DNA of 37,213 bases from Thermoanaerobacterales bacterium (GCA_030019475.1 JASEER010000012.1:1-37213); one strand, 5' to 3'. Positions 8,847 through 17,474 are shown, counted from the stretch's first letter. Notes: generated from the letters alone by a model not told the origin. Numbers and translations: made by a program.

Positions 8847-8910
8847 AATACCCCCAAAATTAGTTGTATTCGTTACCGGAAAACCGTTTCCTGCCGGAAC
8901 TTGACAGACT

Positions 8911-9867
8911 TTAGAAACTGCGCGCCCTGACGAATTCCGTGATGCGGGCCAGGGTCTCCCGCGCGGGGATGGCCGGCAGGCGCTCCAGTTGCGCCCGGGC
9001 TTTGGCCAGGTACCTCTCGGCCACCTGGAAGGCGAAGTTGATGCCGCCGCAGTCCCGGGTAATCCGGATCGCCTCCCGGATGTCCTCCGGAGTCTTCTCC
9101 GGGTGCGCGACGATGGCGGTCAGCGTCCCGGCCTCCGGGCTCCGTTCAAGGGCGTATATCACCGGGAGAGTAATTACCCCCTGCCGCAGGTCGCCACCCA
9201 CCGGCTTGCCCAGCCTCCGTTCGTCGGCGAGCATGTCCAGAATATCGTCGGTGATCTGGAACGCCATGCCGAGCTGGTAGCCGTAACGTCCCAGGGGACG
9301 GTAAATGGACGGCGGGGCGCCGGTGGCCACCGCGCCGAGCTTGCAGGCGGCCTCGATAAGGACCGCGGTCTTGCCCTTGATCCTCTTGAGATACTGCCGC
9401 AGGTCCGGACGGTTGGTCCCCGCCATTTGCAGGAGTTCGCCCTCCGCCATCAGCACGCAGGCTCGCGCCAGTTCCCGGGGGATCATCTCGTTGGGATACT
9501 CCGAGACCAGGATCAGCGCCCGGGCAAGCAGGAAATCACCCGTGTGCGTGGAGACACGGTTCCCCCACAGGGCCTTGACGGTAGGGGTCCCACGCCGTGT
9601 CTGCGCGGCGTCCACCACGTCGTCGTGGACCAGGGTGGCCATATGAATCAGCTCAAGGGCCATGGCCAGGGGAAGGACCGCCGCCAGGTCATACCGGTGG
9701 AACTTCCCGGCTAGAAGTGCGAAGGCCGGACGCAACCTCTTGCCCCCGGCCTTCAAAAGGTGGTTCGCCGTCTCGGTAAGTAGAGGGTCGTTGCTTTGCA
9801 GTGCCTTGTGCAGTTCGCGGTCGACAACCGCCAGGTCGGCGCTGATCTCATCGAAAAGCGGGAGCAT
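8911..9867 (-). CDS. Trans-polyprenyl diphosphate synthase (HepT/IspB-like)
   Basis: This 318-residue protein is a class I trans-prenyltransferase that elongates allylic diphosphates with isopentenyl diphosphate. The first aspartate-rich motif is HDDVVDAAQTRRG (D82, D83, D86), the second is QITDDILD, and GGKRLRP (41-47) binds diphosphate. Chain length cannot be read safely. By resemblance to Firmicute heptaprenyl synthase component II it probably makes the menaquinone side chain. Some Firmicute enzymes need a small partner (HepS), and none is visible here. The ATG at 9867 has GGAGG eight bases upstream. The geranylgeranyl-reductase-like gene at 10993-12123 is a nearby isoprenoid neighbour. 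Confidence 0.9.
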   Translation of the reverse strand: MLPLFDEISADLAVVDRELHKALQSNDPLLTETANHLLKAGGKRLRPAFALLAGKFHRYDLAAVLPLAMALELIHMATLVHDDVVDAAQTRRGTPTVKALWGNRVSTHTGDFLLARALILVSEYPNEMIPRELARACVLMAEGELLQMAGTNRPDLRQYLKRIKGKTAVLIEAACKLGAVATGAPPSIYRPLGRYGYQLGMAFQITDDILDMLADERRLGKPVGGDLRQGVITLPVIYALERSPEAGTLTAIVAHPEKTPEDIREAIRITRDCGGINFAFQVAERYLAKARAQLERLPAIPARETLARITEFVRARSF

Positions 9868-9955
9868 TCCCCATCCTCCGGTTTAAGCGTACGGTACCCG
9901 ATGTAGTTGCTGTTCGACCCGTGCGGCCCTAATTCCTTCCCCCTGGCACTGAATG

Positions 9956-10603
9956 TCAATCCCGGGTGTCGCCGAACGGGTAACGATCTCCGGGGCGGTC
10001 GTCCTCATAGACCATCCCGTCCTCGATAACATAGGGAATGGCCTCGACATCGTCCACGGTTCCGCGGTCCTCTTCCTCTACGTCCTCCACCTCGGTGGAG
10101 AGGCCGTGCTGGGCCACGTCCTGCCAGGTGTCCTCCCGGTCGTATTCGTTACTGCCGTCAAAGGACGGCCCGAAGGGCCGCGCCAACACATCCTCCTCGA
10201 CGGGCCGGGCCCTGCTCGGCCCCCCAGTCTCCTCCGCGGTCTTGCACTGTACGCACAGGGTCGTTGAGGGTACGGCCTCCAGGCGTTCCAGGGGGATCTC
10301 CCGCCCGCAGCGCTCGCATATCCCGTAGTTCCCGTTCTCCACCCGGGCCAGAGCGTCCTCCACGGCACGCAGGCGCAGGCGCGCTTCGTCCTCCAGCGCG
10401 AAGTCCTTACTGCGCTCGAAGCTCTCCGACCCGATGTCGGCCGGGTGGTTGTCGTAAAGGGACAGCTCGCCGATCGAGTCCTCGAGGGCGACGGTCATCG
10501 TCTGACGCATATCATCGATGAGTTGCAGCAGGTCCCGGCGCTCGCTGAGCAATAGCCTTCGCAAATGCTCCAGTTGCACAGGTTTCAGTTCGGCCACCTC
10601 CAT
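9956..10603 (-). CDS. TraR/DksA-type zinc-finger protein, YteA-like
   Basis: This 215-residue protein has an N-terminal coiled-coil region (about 1-95), then the DksA/TraR C4 zinc finger ICERCGREIPLERL...LCVQC at about 112-135, and an acidic C-terminal extension. That architecture matches the YteA family, linked to sporulation in Bacillus. The C-terminal block with DTWQDVAQHG and AIPYVIEDGMVYEDD is the part shared with YteA-like proteins and absent from classical DksA. DksA relatives act in the RNA polymerase secondary channel; whether YteA-type proteins do is not established here. It lies ten bases downstream of the DUF5665 gene, suggesting cotranscription. The start ATG at 10603 gives MEVAELKPVQ. 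Confidence 0.85.
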   Translation of the reverse strand: MEVAELKPVQLEHLRRLLLSERRDLLQLIDDMRQTMTVALEDSIGELSLYDNHPADIGSESFERSKDFALEDEARLRLRAVEDALARVENGNYGICERCGREIPLERLEAVPSTTLCVQCKTAEETGGPSRARPVEEDVLARPFGPSFDGSNEYDREDTWQDVAQHGLSTEVEDVEEEDRGTVDDVEAIPYVIEDGMVYEDDRPGDRYPFGDTRD

Positions 10604-10612
10604 CAGGGGGAA

Positions 10613-10909
10613 TCAGGTCATCTTCAGTTGCACCAACTGGACCACATAGGCGATGAACTCGCTGATGCCGGGAAGGTTAAGAAGAACAAGGTGGCGGAGA
10701 AGCATCAACAGCAAGGCCCCCAGGAGAGTGAAACCCACGGCGATGCCGAGGCCCCGCGCCACACCGGTCAGAAGGTTGAGGTACAGGAGGCGCCACGGGC
10801 TCTCCAGAAGCGAAACGTATTCCGCCAGCCTCATTTTCTCCATGTTCACGGCCAACTGCTGTACGCGCTCGGAAAGCGTGCGCAACTCGGCCGTCTTGGC
10901 CTCGTCCAT
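10613..10909 (-). CDS. DUF5665 small membrane protein
   Basis: A 98-residue protein with an N-terminal amphipathic or coiled-coil part (ELRTLSERVQQLAVNMEKMR), a conserved-looking EYVSLLESPWRLLYLNLLTG, one or two membrane segments (about 50-75) and a short tail. This pattern fits the DUF5665 family of Firmicute membrane proteins, for which no function is known to me. I chose ATG at 10909 because GGGGGT lies eight bases upstream; an in-frame ATG at 10942 has no good ribosome site. It precedes the YteA-like gene by ten bases, so the two are probably coexpressed. Confidence 0.75.
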   Translation of the reverse strand: MDEAKTAELRTLSERVQQLAVNMEKMRLAEYVSLLESPWRLLYLNLLTGVARGLGIAVGFTLLGALLLMLLRHLVLLNLPGISEFIAYVVQLVQLKMT

Positions 10910-10992
10910 ACCCCGACCCCCGGCAATCGTCATCGGTATCATTATTTGCGTAAGGCCGCGGAATAATCACCGGCCATGGTTTTCCGGCCGTG

Positions 10993-12123
10993 CTATACGT
11001 GTAGGAAGTGGCGGCGGAGCCGGCGGAAAAGCGTCCGCCAGAGGGCGGCGTAGGTGTCCGTGTAAAGGTAGGTCCAGAACTCCTGCATCAGGTCGGGCCG
11101 CCTTTCAAGAAAACCGGCCGCCCAGCCGGTCATACCATAAAAGGCGCGTGCCAGGCGGTGGGCGAGGGCCATTTCCCGGCGCAGCCGCCGGTCGAGGAGG
11201 CGCTGGTACAGGGCCGGGGCTTCCCACAAGCGTGCCCTGCGGGCGAGCACGGCCTCGGCTGCCGTGGCGGCCGAGAGACAGCTATGGTAAATCCCTTCTC
11301 CGGTAAAGGGATCACACAGGCCGGCGGCGTCACCGATGAGCATCGTCCGCACTCCGGTGACCGACGGGTCGGCCAGATAGTGGAAGGGCAAGGGGAAACC
11401 CTGACGGTGGCGGACGGGCGTTCCCTTCAGGCGCATGCGCTCCAGGAAGGCATCCAGAAGTGCCGGCAAGTCTCTTTGCGCGGCGGAGAAAGTCCCCAGC
11501 CCTACGTTGAGGTGGTCATCCTTGGGAAAGACCCACCCGTAGCCTGCGGGGATGGCGGCCAGGTCTATGACCAGGTCGCCGCGCAGGTCCGCCAGGCGGT
11601 CGGGAGGAGCGAGGACCTCGGCCACCAGCGCCATGCCCTGCCGGGTACCCCGCCTGATGTCCCGGGCGACCACGCTTTGCGCCCCGTCGGCCCCTATGGC
11701 CAGTTCGGCCTGGAGTGCCCCGTGCGTGGCGGTGTACACCGTAACTCCCCGGTCGTCGCCGGCGACGGCCGTCACCGTACAGCCTTCCAGTGTCCGGGCG
11801 CCGGCTTCCCGCGCCGCCGTGAGGAGAAGATGGTCGAACTTCTCCCGCCTTACCATATGGCAGACGGGCTGTTCCCATGAGACGACGGTCCGCCGGTGGT
11901 AGTAGACGGCAGCCTGCCGCGTGACGTCCTCCACCGCCGTCTGCCAAGGCAAAGAACTCAGCAGGACGGCCGTTTTCGCCGTAATGCCGCCGCCGCAGGG
12001 CTTGCGCCGCGGCATCGGCCGCCTTTCCAGGAGGATGACGTCAAGGCCTTCACGCGCCAGGAGATAGGCCAGAAAAGAGCCGCCCGGTCCTCCCCCGACG
12101 ATAATTACCTGATGACCTTCCAA
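10993..12123 (-). CDS. Geranylgeranyl-reductase-family FAD-dependent oxidoreductase
   Basis: This 376-residue flavoprotein begins with a Rossmann FAD-binding motif (IIVGGGPGGSFLAYLLAREG) and has the second family motif GADGAQSVVAR and the C-terminal FAD motif IGDAAGLCDPFTGEGIYHS. These features mark the geranylgeranyl reductase/BchP-like group of the PHBH superfamily, which reduces isoprenoid double bonds or hydroxylates aromatic substrates. A CGGG motif (RRKPCGGGITAK) follows the first strand, typical of this group. In a non-photosynthetic anaerobe a likely target is a prenyl chain of a lipid or menaquinone; the prenyl synthase two genes away agrees with this, but the substrate is inferred. 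The TTG at 12123 has GGAGGG eleven bases upstream. Confidence 0.85.
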   Translation of the reverse strand: MEGHQVIIVGGGPGGSFLAYLLAREGLDVILLERRPMPRRKPCGGGITAKTAVLLSSLPWQTAVEDVTRQAAVYYHRRTVVSWEQPVCHMVRREKFDHLLLTAAREAGARTLEGCTVTAVAGDDRGVTVYTATHGALQAELAIGADGAQSVVARDIRRGTRQGMALVAEVLAPPDRLADLRGDLVIDLAAIPAGYGWVFPKDDHLNVGLGTFSAAQRDLPALLDAFLERMRLKGTPVRHRQGFPLPFHYLADPSVTGVRTMLIGDAAGLCDPFTGEGIYHSCLSAATAAEAVLARRARLWEAPALYQRLLDRRLRREMALAHRLARAFYGMTGWAAGFLERRPDLMQEFWTYLYTDTYAALWRTLFRRLRRHFLHV

Positions 12124-12172
12124 GCGAACTTCAGCCCTCCGGCGGAAAACTCCCGGTCCTGTCTCGTCTCGG

Positions 12173-12202
12173 CATATACTTTATGGTCTTGGCCCAAGTC
12201 TA
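12173..12202 (-). promoter_or_regulatory. Weak sigma-A-like promoter for the geranylgeranyl-reductase-like gene
   Basis: On the minus strand TAGACT (12197-12202, 4 of 6) is separated by 18 bases from TATATG (12173-12178, 4 of 6). It lies just beyond a GC-rich hairpin that could end the UPF0210 transcript and about 50 bases before the TTG start at 12123. Both boxes are imperfect. Confidence 0.35.
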
Positions 12203-12212
12203 TTCCGCGGGC

Positions 12213-12233
12213 GCGGGGAGAGTCTCACCCCGC
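12213..12233 (-). terminator. GC hairpin after the UPF0210 gene
   Basis: GCGGGG and CCCCGC form a 6-bp stem with a 9-base loop in the gap following the UPF0210 stop. There is no U-tract, so it is at best a pause or 3'-end stabilising hairpin. Confidence 0.35.
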
Positions 12234-12258
12234 ACTCCGTCCGCCACGATACCGATGC

Positions 12259-13620
12259 CTAATTGGTCAGGCTCTGAATAGGTGCAGGGATGCGCCCTCC
12301 TCGTCTCACGAAACCCGCCGCCGAATACCGGTTCACGTTCATCACCGGCGCCCGGCCCAAAAGCCCCCCGAATTCCACATACTGCCCCGGCCCTTTCCCC
12401 GGCGCGGGAATAATCCTTACCGCCGTGGTCTTCCGGTTGATAACCCCGATGGCGATCTCGTCGGCGATAATGGCGGCTATGGTTTCCGCCGGCGTGTCGC
12501 CCGGAATGGCGATCATGTCCAGGCCTACCGAGCACACTGCGGTCATGGCCTCCAGTTTCTCCAGGCTCAGGGCCCCGGCCTCGACCGCGCGGATCATGCC
12601 GGCGTCCTCGCTGACCGGGATGAAGGCCCCGGACAGGCCGCCGACATACGACGAGGCCATGGCCCCGCCCTTCTTCACCGCATCGTTGAGCAGGGCCAGG
12701 GCGGCGGTGGTCCCGGGCCCGCCGCAACGTTCAAGGCCCATCGCTTCAAGGATCTCGGCCACGCTGTCGCCCACCGCCGGTGTCGGCGCCAGGGACAGGT
12801 CAACGATGCCGAAAGGCACCCCCAGTCTCCCGGCGGCCACCCGTCCCACGAGTTCGCCCATGCGGGTGACCTTGAAGGCTGTTTTTTTCACCGTCTCCGC
12901 CAGCGCTCCGAGATCCGCTTCGTTGCCGAGTTTCTCCACGGCGTTCTTCACCACGCCCGGCCCGCTGACCCCGACGTTTATCACGCACTCCGGCTCGCCC
13001 GTACCATGGAAGGCCCCCGCCATGAAAGGGTTGTCCTCGGGCGCGTTGGCGAAGACCACCAGTTTCGCGCACGCAATCCCGTCATCTGCGGCGGAGAGTT
13101 CGGCCGCTTCCTTGATAACCCGCCCCATCCGGCCCACGGCGTCCATATTGATCCCTGCTCCGGTGGTGGCCACGTTGACCGAACCGCACACCCGTTCCGT
13201 ACCGGCCAGAGCGCGCGCCAGGCAGCCGACCAGAAGGTCGTCGCCGGCCGCAAAGCCCTTGTGCACCAGGGCCGAAAAGCCTCCGATGAAGTTTACTCCC
13301 ACGGCGGCCGCCGCCCGGTCAAGGGTCGCGGCCAGGGCCAGGGCGCCCTCTTCATCCCAGCCGTCGAGGAGCAACGCCGCCGGGGTTACGGCGATGCGCT
13401 TGTTGACGATGGGGATGCCGTACTCGCGGGAGATGTCCTCTCCCACCGCAACAAGCCGCTCGGCAAGGCGGGTGATCTTGTCATATACCCGGCGGCACGT
13501 GGCATCCGGCTCCGGCCCGGCACAGTCGCGCAGGCTGATACCCATAGTGATGGTGCGGATATCCAGGTTCTCCTGCTGGATCATCTTGATCGTTTCCAGT
13601 ATCTCATGCAAAGCCAGCAA
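12259..13620 (-). CDS. UPF0210 (DUF711) family protein
   Basis: This 453-residue protein belongs to the UPF0210/DUF711 family, recognisable from [14 protein letters not shown] near the N-terminus, [17 protein letters not shown] at about 65-85, the glycine-rich [14 protein letters not shown], and [12 protein letters not shown]. Family members are cytoplasmic with known structures and similarity to anaerobic ribonucleotide reductase/pyruvate formate lyase folds, but I know of no proven reaction. It lies downstream of the ACT-domain gene, a pairing conserved across Firmicutes and archaea, which suggests that the small protein senses a ligand for this one. The TTG at 13620 has GGGAGGG seven bases upstream. 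Length is normal. Confidence 0.9.
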   Translation of the reverse strand: MLALHEILETIKMIQQENLDIRTITMGISLRDCAGPEPDATCRRVYDKITRLAERLVAVGEDISREYGIPIVNKRIAVTPAALLLDGWDEEGALALAATLDRAAAAVGVNFIGGFSALVHKGFAAGDDLLVGCLARALAGTERVCGSVNVATTGAGINMDAVGRMGRVIKEAAELSAADDGIACAKLVVFANAPEDNPFMAGAFHGTGEPECVINVGVSGPGVVKNAVEKLGNEADLGALAETVKKTAFKVTRMGELVGRVAAGRLGVPFGIVDLSLAPTPAVGDSVAEILEAMGLERCGGPGTTAALALLNDAVKKGGAMASSYVGGLSGAFIPVSEDAGMIRAVEAGALSLEKLEAMTAVCSVGLDMIAIPGDTPAETIAAIIADEIAIGVINRKTTAVRIIPAPGKGPGQYVEFGGLLGRAPVMNVNRYSAAGFVRRGGRIPAPIQSLTN

Positions 13621-13742
13621 GATGTTTCCCTCCCAAGACGACGACTCTGTTCTCGTTGGGGGCTCGCCTGACGGCCGGGATCTTCACCCTGGTTCGCGAA
13701 AAACCCGGCCTATCCTCGCCCTTGGACCAGTATGTCCAGTGT

Positions 13743-14024
13743 TCAGATCCGGTGCATGTACCGGAAGGCGTCCTCATGCTGGGCATCGATACGCACGCCC
13801 AGTTCCTCGCCTTTGGCGGCCAGCCGTTCCTTCAGCGGCCCCAGCTCGATACGGCTTTCGGCCATATCGGCGATGATGATCATTACGAACAGTCCCTGAA
13901 GGATGGTCTGGCTGATGTCCAGGATGTTGATGCTGTTCTCGGCCAGCACCCCCGCCACGCTGGCGATGATCCCCACGCGGTCCTGGCCCAAGACGGTGAC
14001 GATGATGCGGTTGGAACCGGACAC
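13743..14024 (-). CDS. ACT-domain protein, UPF0237 family
   Basis: A 93-residue single ACT domain. It opens with RIIVTVLGQDRVGIIASVAG, the first strand and glycine-containing ligand loop of amino-acid-binding ACT domains, and ends in FRYMHRI. These stand-alone ACT proteins (UPF0237) almost always neighbour UPF0210, as here, with 122 bases between. Such domains usually dimerise and bind an amino acid; which one is not visible. The GTG at 14024 has AAAGGAG nine bases upstream. Confidence 0.92.
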   Translation of the reverse strand: MSGSNRIIVTVLGQDRVGIIASVAGVLAENSINILDISQTILQGLFVMIIIADMAESRIELGPLKERLAAKGEELGVRIDAQHEDAFRYMHRI

Positions 14025-14067
14025 TTTTACTCTCTCCTTTGCCAGGCTGCAAGGCAGCTAAGGCTCT

Positions 14068-14110
14068 CGTGCCCGGCCCTGACCGCCGGAGGGCGATCGG
14101 GCCGGGCACG
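14068..14110. other. Perfect 12-bp GC-rich inverted repeat between secF and the ACT gene
   Basis: CGTGCCCGGCCC at 14068-14079 is exactly complementary to GGGCCGGGCACG at 14099-14110, with a 19-base loop. On the transcribed strand it lies upstream of the ACT-domain start by about 45 bases. No U-tract follows, so it may be an mRNA-processing or leader structure rather than an intrinsic terminator. Confidence 0.6.
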
Positions 14111-14154
14111 GGAATGCCTTTTAGCGCCTTGGTTCCATGGGTTTTCTCTTGGTA

Positions 14155-14230
14155 GCCCCCATCAGTTCCGGCCCCGCAGGGGCCTGTTTGTGCCGCTTCA
14201 GGCGACCGACCACGCGCCTCGCAGGGCGGC
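14155..14230. repeat. GC-rich hairpin repeat, copy A
   Basis: The segment after secF includes GTTCCGGCCCCGCAGGGGCC followed within a few bases by GCCGCTTCAGGCG and an ACCGA. The same series occurs at 19356-19430. GGCCCC-GCA-GGGGCC is itself a short stem-loop. Both copies lie in gaps between minus-strand genes. Confidence 0.6.
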
Positions 14231-14242
14231 AACTTATAGAAC

Positions 14243-15139
14243 CTACGCCCGGGCGCGCGCCAGCCGTCCTTCCGGACGGCTGTCTCCCCCGTCCTCAAAC
14301 CGCTTCATTTCATACCACAGCGGGCTGGCGACAAAGATCGAGGAGTAGGCGCCGGAGGTGATGCCGACGAGCAGCGCCAGGGTAAGGGTCTTAATCGTCG
14401 CCCCGCCGAAGAAGTATAGGGCGAGGAGGATGAAGAGAACCGCCAGGACGGTGTTGATCGACCGCGCCAGGGTCTGCATCAGGCTGGCGTTGATCACGTC
14501 AAGCAGCGGCTCGCCCTTGTGCGGCCCGCGGACATTCTCGCGGATGCGGTCAAAGATAATGATCGTGTCGTTGATGGAATAACCGAGAATCGTCAGGATC
14601 GCCGCCACGAAGGCGCTGTCCACCTCCAGTCGAAAGAGGGAGAAAACGCCGAGGGTTATCAGGACGTCATGCAGGAGAGCGATGACGGCTGCCACGCCCT
14701 GTTTGAACTCAAAGCGGATTGAGATATAGATCAGCATCAGGACGGAGGCGATAGCCAGCGCGAGCAGGGCGTTGCGCGTCAACTCCTTGCCGATGACCGG
14801 CCCCACCTTTTCATTCCGGAGGACCTCTTCAACCCCCAAATTGTCCTGGAGAGCGGCGATGACCTTGCCGTTCTCCTCCTCCGTAAGCACCCGGGTGCGG
14901 ATGATCGCGCCCCGCTCGCCGCTGGTCTGGATCGGGCTTCTCTCCAGGCCGAAGTCCCGCAGCACATTGCGGATCTCGTCTACGGTGACGTCCTCCTGGA
15001 ACCGGAACTCCATCAGGTTGCCGCCCGTGAAGTCGATTCCCAGGTTGAGTCCCTGGGTGAAGAGGGAGATGATCCCGGGAATAATGACCAGGAGTGATAG
15101 GATATACCAAATTTTGCGCCGGCCGATAAAGTCAAACAT
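14243..15139 (-). CDS. secF: Protein translocase subunit SecF
   Basis: SecF works with SecD and YajC in the inner membrane, using proton motive force to help preproteins leave SecYEG. The 298-residue protein has an N-terminal membrane segment (WYILSLLVIIPGIISLF), then the periplasmic-type loop opening with LGIDFTGGNLMEFRF, a family signature, and five further membrane segments, including FVAAILTILGYSINDTIIIFDRIREN. The ATG at 15139 is preceded by AAAGGA. It lies 18 bases after secD, in the usual yajC...secD-secF order. Confidence 0.97.
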   Translation of the reverse strand: MFDFIGRRKIWYILSLLVIIPGIISLFTQGLNLGIDFTGGNLMEFRFQEDVTVDEIRNVLRDFGLERSPIQTSGERGAIIRTRVLTEEENGKVIAALQDNLGVEEVLRNEKVGPVIGKELTRNALLALAIASVLMLIYISIRFEFKQGVAAVIALLHDVLITLGVFSLFRLEVDSAFVAAILTILGYSINDTIIIFDRIRENVRGPHKGEPLLDVINASLMQTLARSINTVLAVLFILLALYFFGGATIKTLTLALLVGITSGAYSSIFVASPLWYEMKRFEDGGDSRPEGRLARARA

Positions 15140-15157
15140 TCTTCCTTTCTCCCTCCC

Positions 15158-16390
15158 CTACATCCGGTAAAGCTTCGGGTTTTTCGCCCCGGCCGCGGCG
15201 ACGGCATGCAGCAAGAACCGCGTGAAGGTGATCGCCGTGAACATGCTGACCAGGATACCAATGGTCAGGGTGACGGCGAAGCCCTTGATCGGGCCGGTCC
15301 CGAAGTAATAGAGAACAATGGCGGCAATGACCGTTGTCACGTTGGCGTCGAAGATGGCCACGAAGGCGCGCTTGAAGCCGATGTCGATGGCCGACCGCAG
15401 GGTGCGTTTGGCGCGCAGCTCTTCCTTCAGGCGTTCAAAGATGATGATGTTGGCGTCGATGGCCATGCCGAGCGACAAGAGGAAACCGGCGATGCCGGGC
15501 AGGGTCATGGTTACCTTGAACGCCACATAGATCAGAAGTACGATCAGGGCGTAGGCCACCAGGGCAAAGTTCGCCACCAGGCCCGGCAGGCGGTAATAGG
15601 CGATCATGAAGAGCAGGATGGCCCCAAAGCCCACCAGCCCGGCCGTGATCGACCGGTCAAGGGAGTCGGCTCCCAGGGTCGGCCCGACCGTGCGCTTCTC
15701 CATGACCTCCAGTTTCACGGGCAGAGCGCCGGAGCGCAGCAGGACGGCCACGCGGTGCGCCTCATCCAGGCTGGCGTAGCCGGTGATCTGCGCCTTACCG
15801 TCGGGGATCGGTGTCTTCACCACGGGGTTCTGTATCAACTGCTCGTCCAGGAAAATCCCGATCGGGCGCCCGACGTTGGCGGCCGTGACATCGGCGAAGA
15901 TCCGCGCCCCTTCCTTATCAAAGGTCAGGTTGACCTCGGCCTTGCCGGACTGCGGGTTCAGGGCGTCCTGGGCGTCTTTCAGGTGTTTGCCCGTGAGGAC
16001 GGTCTTGCCGTCCTCAGTCTTGAACTCCAGGAAGGCCGCCTTGATCAGGGTGTTGACGACCGCGTCCGGATCCTTGACCCCGGCCACCTCGACAATGATC
16101 CGGCGGCTGCCTTGCTGCTGGATGACCGGCTCGGTGACCCCGAACTGGTTGACCCGTTCTTCCAGGATAGCGATCGTATCCTTTACTGCCTTATCGGTGA
16201 TCTTGACCCCCGGCGCCTCCTTGGCCTCCAGGACGACGTGCACGCCGCCTCTCAGGTCCAGACCAAGCTTGATGGCCTTGGTCCAGGGCAGCCACGGCAC
16301 GCTTGGAAACAGCTGCTGGACGGCCAGGAGGCCGACAAAGGCCACCATGGCGACCAGGGCCACGATTTTAGCAATGTTCCTCCCTCTCAC
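15158..16390 (-). CDS. secD: Protein translocase subunit SecD
   Basis: SecD is the larger partner of SecF. At 410 residues it is of the compact Firmicute/Thermotoga type. An N-terminal membrane helix (about 7-27) is followed by LGLDLRGGVHVVLEAKE, the family signature, the extracytoplasmic P1 domain with the head subdomain, and five C-terminal membrane segments including the conserved LSLGMAIDANIIIFERLKEE. The start is GTG at 16390. It is preceded by an HD-domain gene rather than directly by yajC. No fusion to SecF is present, unlike in Bacillus. Confidence 0.97.
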   Translation of the reverse strand: MRGRNIAKIVALVAMVAFVGLLAVQQLFPSVPWLPWTKAIKLGLDLRGGVHVVLEAKEAPGVKITDKAVKDTIAILEERVNQFGVTEPVIQQQGSRRIIVEVAGVKDPDAVVNTLIKAAFLEFKTEDGKTVLTGKHLKDAQDALNPQSGKAEVNLTFDKEGARIFADVTAANVGRPIGIFLDEQLIQNPVVKTPIPDGKAQITGYASLDEAHRVAVLLRSGALPVKLEVMEKRTVGPTLGADSLDRSITAGLVGFGAILLFMIAYYRLPGLVANFALVAYALIVLLIYVAFKVTMTLPGIAGFLLSLGMAIDANIIIFERLKEELRAKRTLRSAIDIGFKRAFVAIFDANVTTVIAAIVLYYFGTGPIKGFAVTLTIGILVSMFTAITFTRFLLHAVAAAGAKNPKLYRM

Positions 16391-16404
16391 GCTTGCTTCT
16401 CCCC

Positions 16405-17064
16405 TTACAACAGTTTGGCGCCGTTAATCACCAGTTCAAAATTCGATTTCAGGAAATTGGCCGCCCGGCGGCAGAGGGCCATCCGCGTCAGGAAGATTTC
16501 AAAGTACTCCATGACAGGACAGATCTCGATGTCAATGGATAACTCCAGGGTGATCGTCCGCCGCTCTTCGTTGACCCACACAAAAGAATGCTCCACCGCG
16601 TAGTTCACCCGGTCGTGGATGTCGAAGGTGGCAAAGTCCGGGTTGCGGACGCGGGAGCGGTGCACGTCGGATTTGTCGGCCAGGATCAGCGCCGCGGCGA
16701 CGTCATTGACCGGCTGGCCGTACTGTTCCTCGTGGTTGGCGATGGCCGAGATGACCGTGGCCACCTCGTCCGGCGGCATTCCCATGCCCGTAAGCACCTG
16801 AAAACAGATCAGGGCCCCCGAGATACCGTGGTCATTCCGGCTGACGACGTTGCCCACGTCATGAAGGTAGCCGGCGATGGCCGCCAGTTCGGCGTCCCGT
16901 TCCGGGTAGCCCAGGCGCTCCAGGATGTTGCGGGCGATACTGGAGACCAGGTTAACGTGCCGGTAACTGTGCTCGGTAAACCCCATGGCCCCCAGGTACT
17001 GGTTGCCCTTGCGGATGAAACTGTCCAGGATGGGGTTGGCCTTGACATCCTGTAAAGTGATCAA
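16405..17064 (-). CDS. HD-domain phosphohydrolase-like protein inside the yajC-secDF unit
   Basis: This 219-residue soluble protein carries an HD domain: EHSYRHVNLVSSIA supplies the first histidine, LHDVGN the HD pair (about 68-69), and ANHEEQYG plus ILADKSDVHRSR the later metal and phosphate-binding residues. HD proteins hydrolyse nucleotides or phosphoesters; the substrate is not visible. The C-terminal third (about 130-219) has no family I recognise. It sits between yajC and secD, with only 14 bases to secD, so it is cotranscribed with the translocase genes. The start is TTG at 17064, giving MITLQDVKANP. Confidence 0.85.
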   Translation of the reverse strand: MITLQDVKANPILDSFIRKGNQYLGAMGFTEHSYRHVNLVSSIARNILERLGYPERDAELAAIAGYLHDVGNVVSRNDHGISGALICFQVLTGMGMPPDEVATVISAIANHEEQYGQPVNDVAAALILADKSDVHRSRVRNPDFATFDIHDRVNYAVEHSFVWVNEERRTITLELSIDIEICPVMEYFEIFLTRMALCRRAANFLKSNFELVINGAKLL

Positions 17065-17183
17065 CCCGCCGGCCCCCTAGGACGCCCCTGAATGATTTCG
17101 GATCTCAGCGATGCGCCGCCGTGCAATGTTCAAGCGCCATCCGTCCCATTCCAGACCAGTCTTTGAACCAAAGGCGGCTGCCT

Positions 17184-17474
17184 TTATCCCTGCTCGCCGC
17201 CTCCGGTCCTGGTTACCTGGGCGACGGAGCCCTTCAAAAGCTCGATGCGTACGTTGTCGGCCACTCGCAGTATAACCGTATTGTCCTTGACCTTGACGAC
17301 TGTCCCCAGGATGCCGCCGGCGGTGATGACCTCGTCGTTGACCTGCAGGTTCTTGATCATCTCGGCATGCTTTTTCTGGCGGACCTGCTGCGGCCGGATG
17401 AGCAAGAAGTAGAGCAGAGCGAACAGCCCGATGATGTAAATAATGGAAATGACGTCGGGACTCAGTTTTGCCAA
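17184..17474 (-). CDS. yajC: Preprotein translocase accessory subunit YajC
   Basis: YajC is the small single-span partner of SecDF. The protein has one membrane segment (IISIIYIIGLFALLYFLLIRP) followed by the diagnostic PQQVRQKKHAEMIKNLQVND and the VITAGGILGTVVKVKDNTVIL core. The start is uncertain. The TTG at 17474 directly abuts AAAGGAGG with no spacing. A CTG at 17465 lies nine bases from the same site, so initiation at CTG, giving LSPDVISI, fits better although CTG starts are rare. Without the first three codons it has 93 residues. It heads the HD-secD-secF unit. Confidence 0.93.
   Translation of the reverse strand: MAKLSPDVISIIYIIGLFALLYFLLIRPQQVRQKKHAEMIKNLQVNDEVITAGGILGTVVKVKDNTVILRVADNVRIELLKGSVAQVTRTGGGEQG

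Noticed and set aside
15206-16603. Plus-strand open frame of about 465 codons opposite secD
   Set aside because: No domain or signal; secD on the other strand is certain.
17077-17183. Possible small protein between yajC and the HD gene (frame ending IAEIRNHSGAS)
   Set aside because: The reading looks plausible at the end, but no start with a ribosome site exists after the yajC stop, and the frame otherwise shadows yajC.
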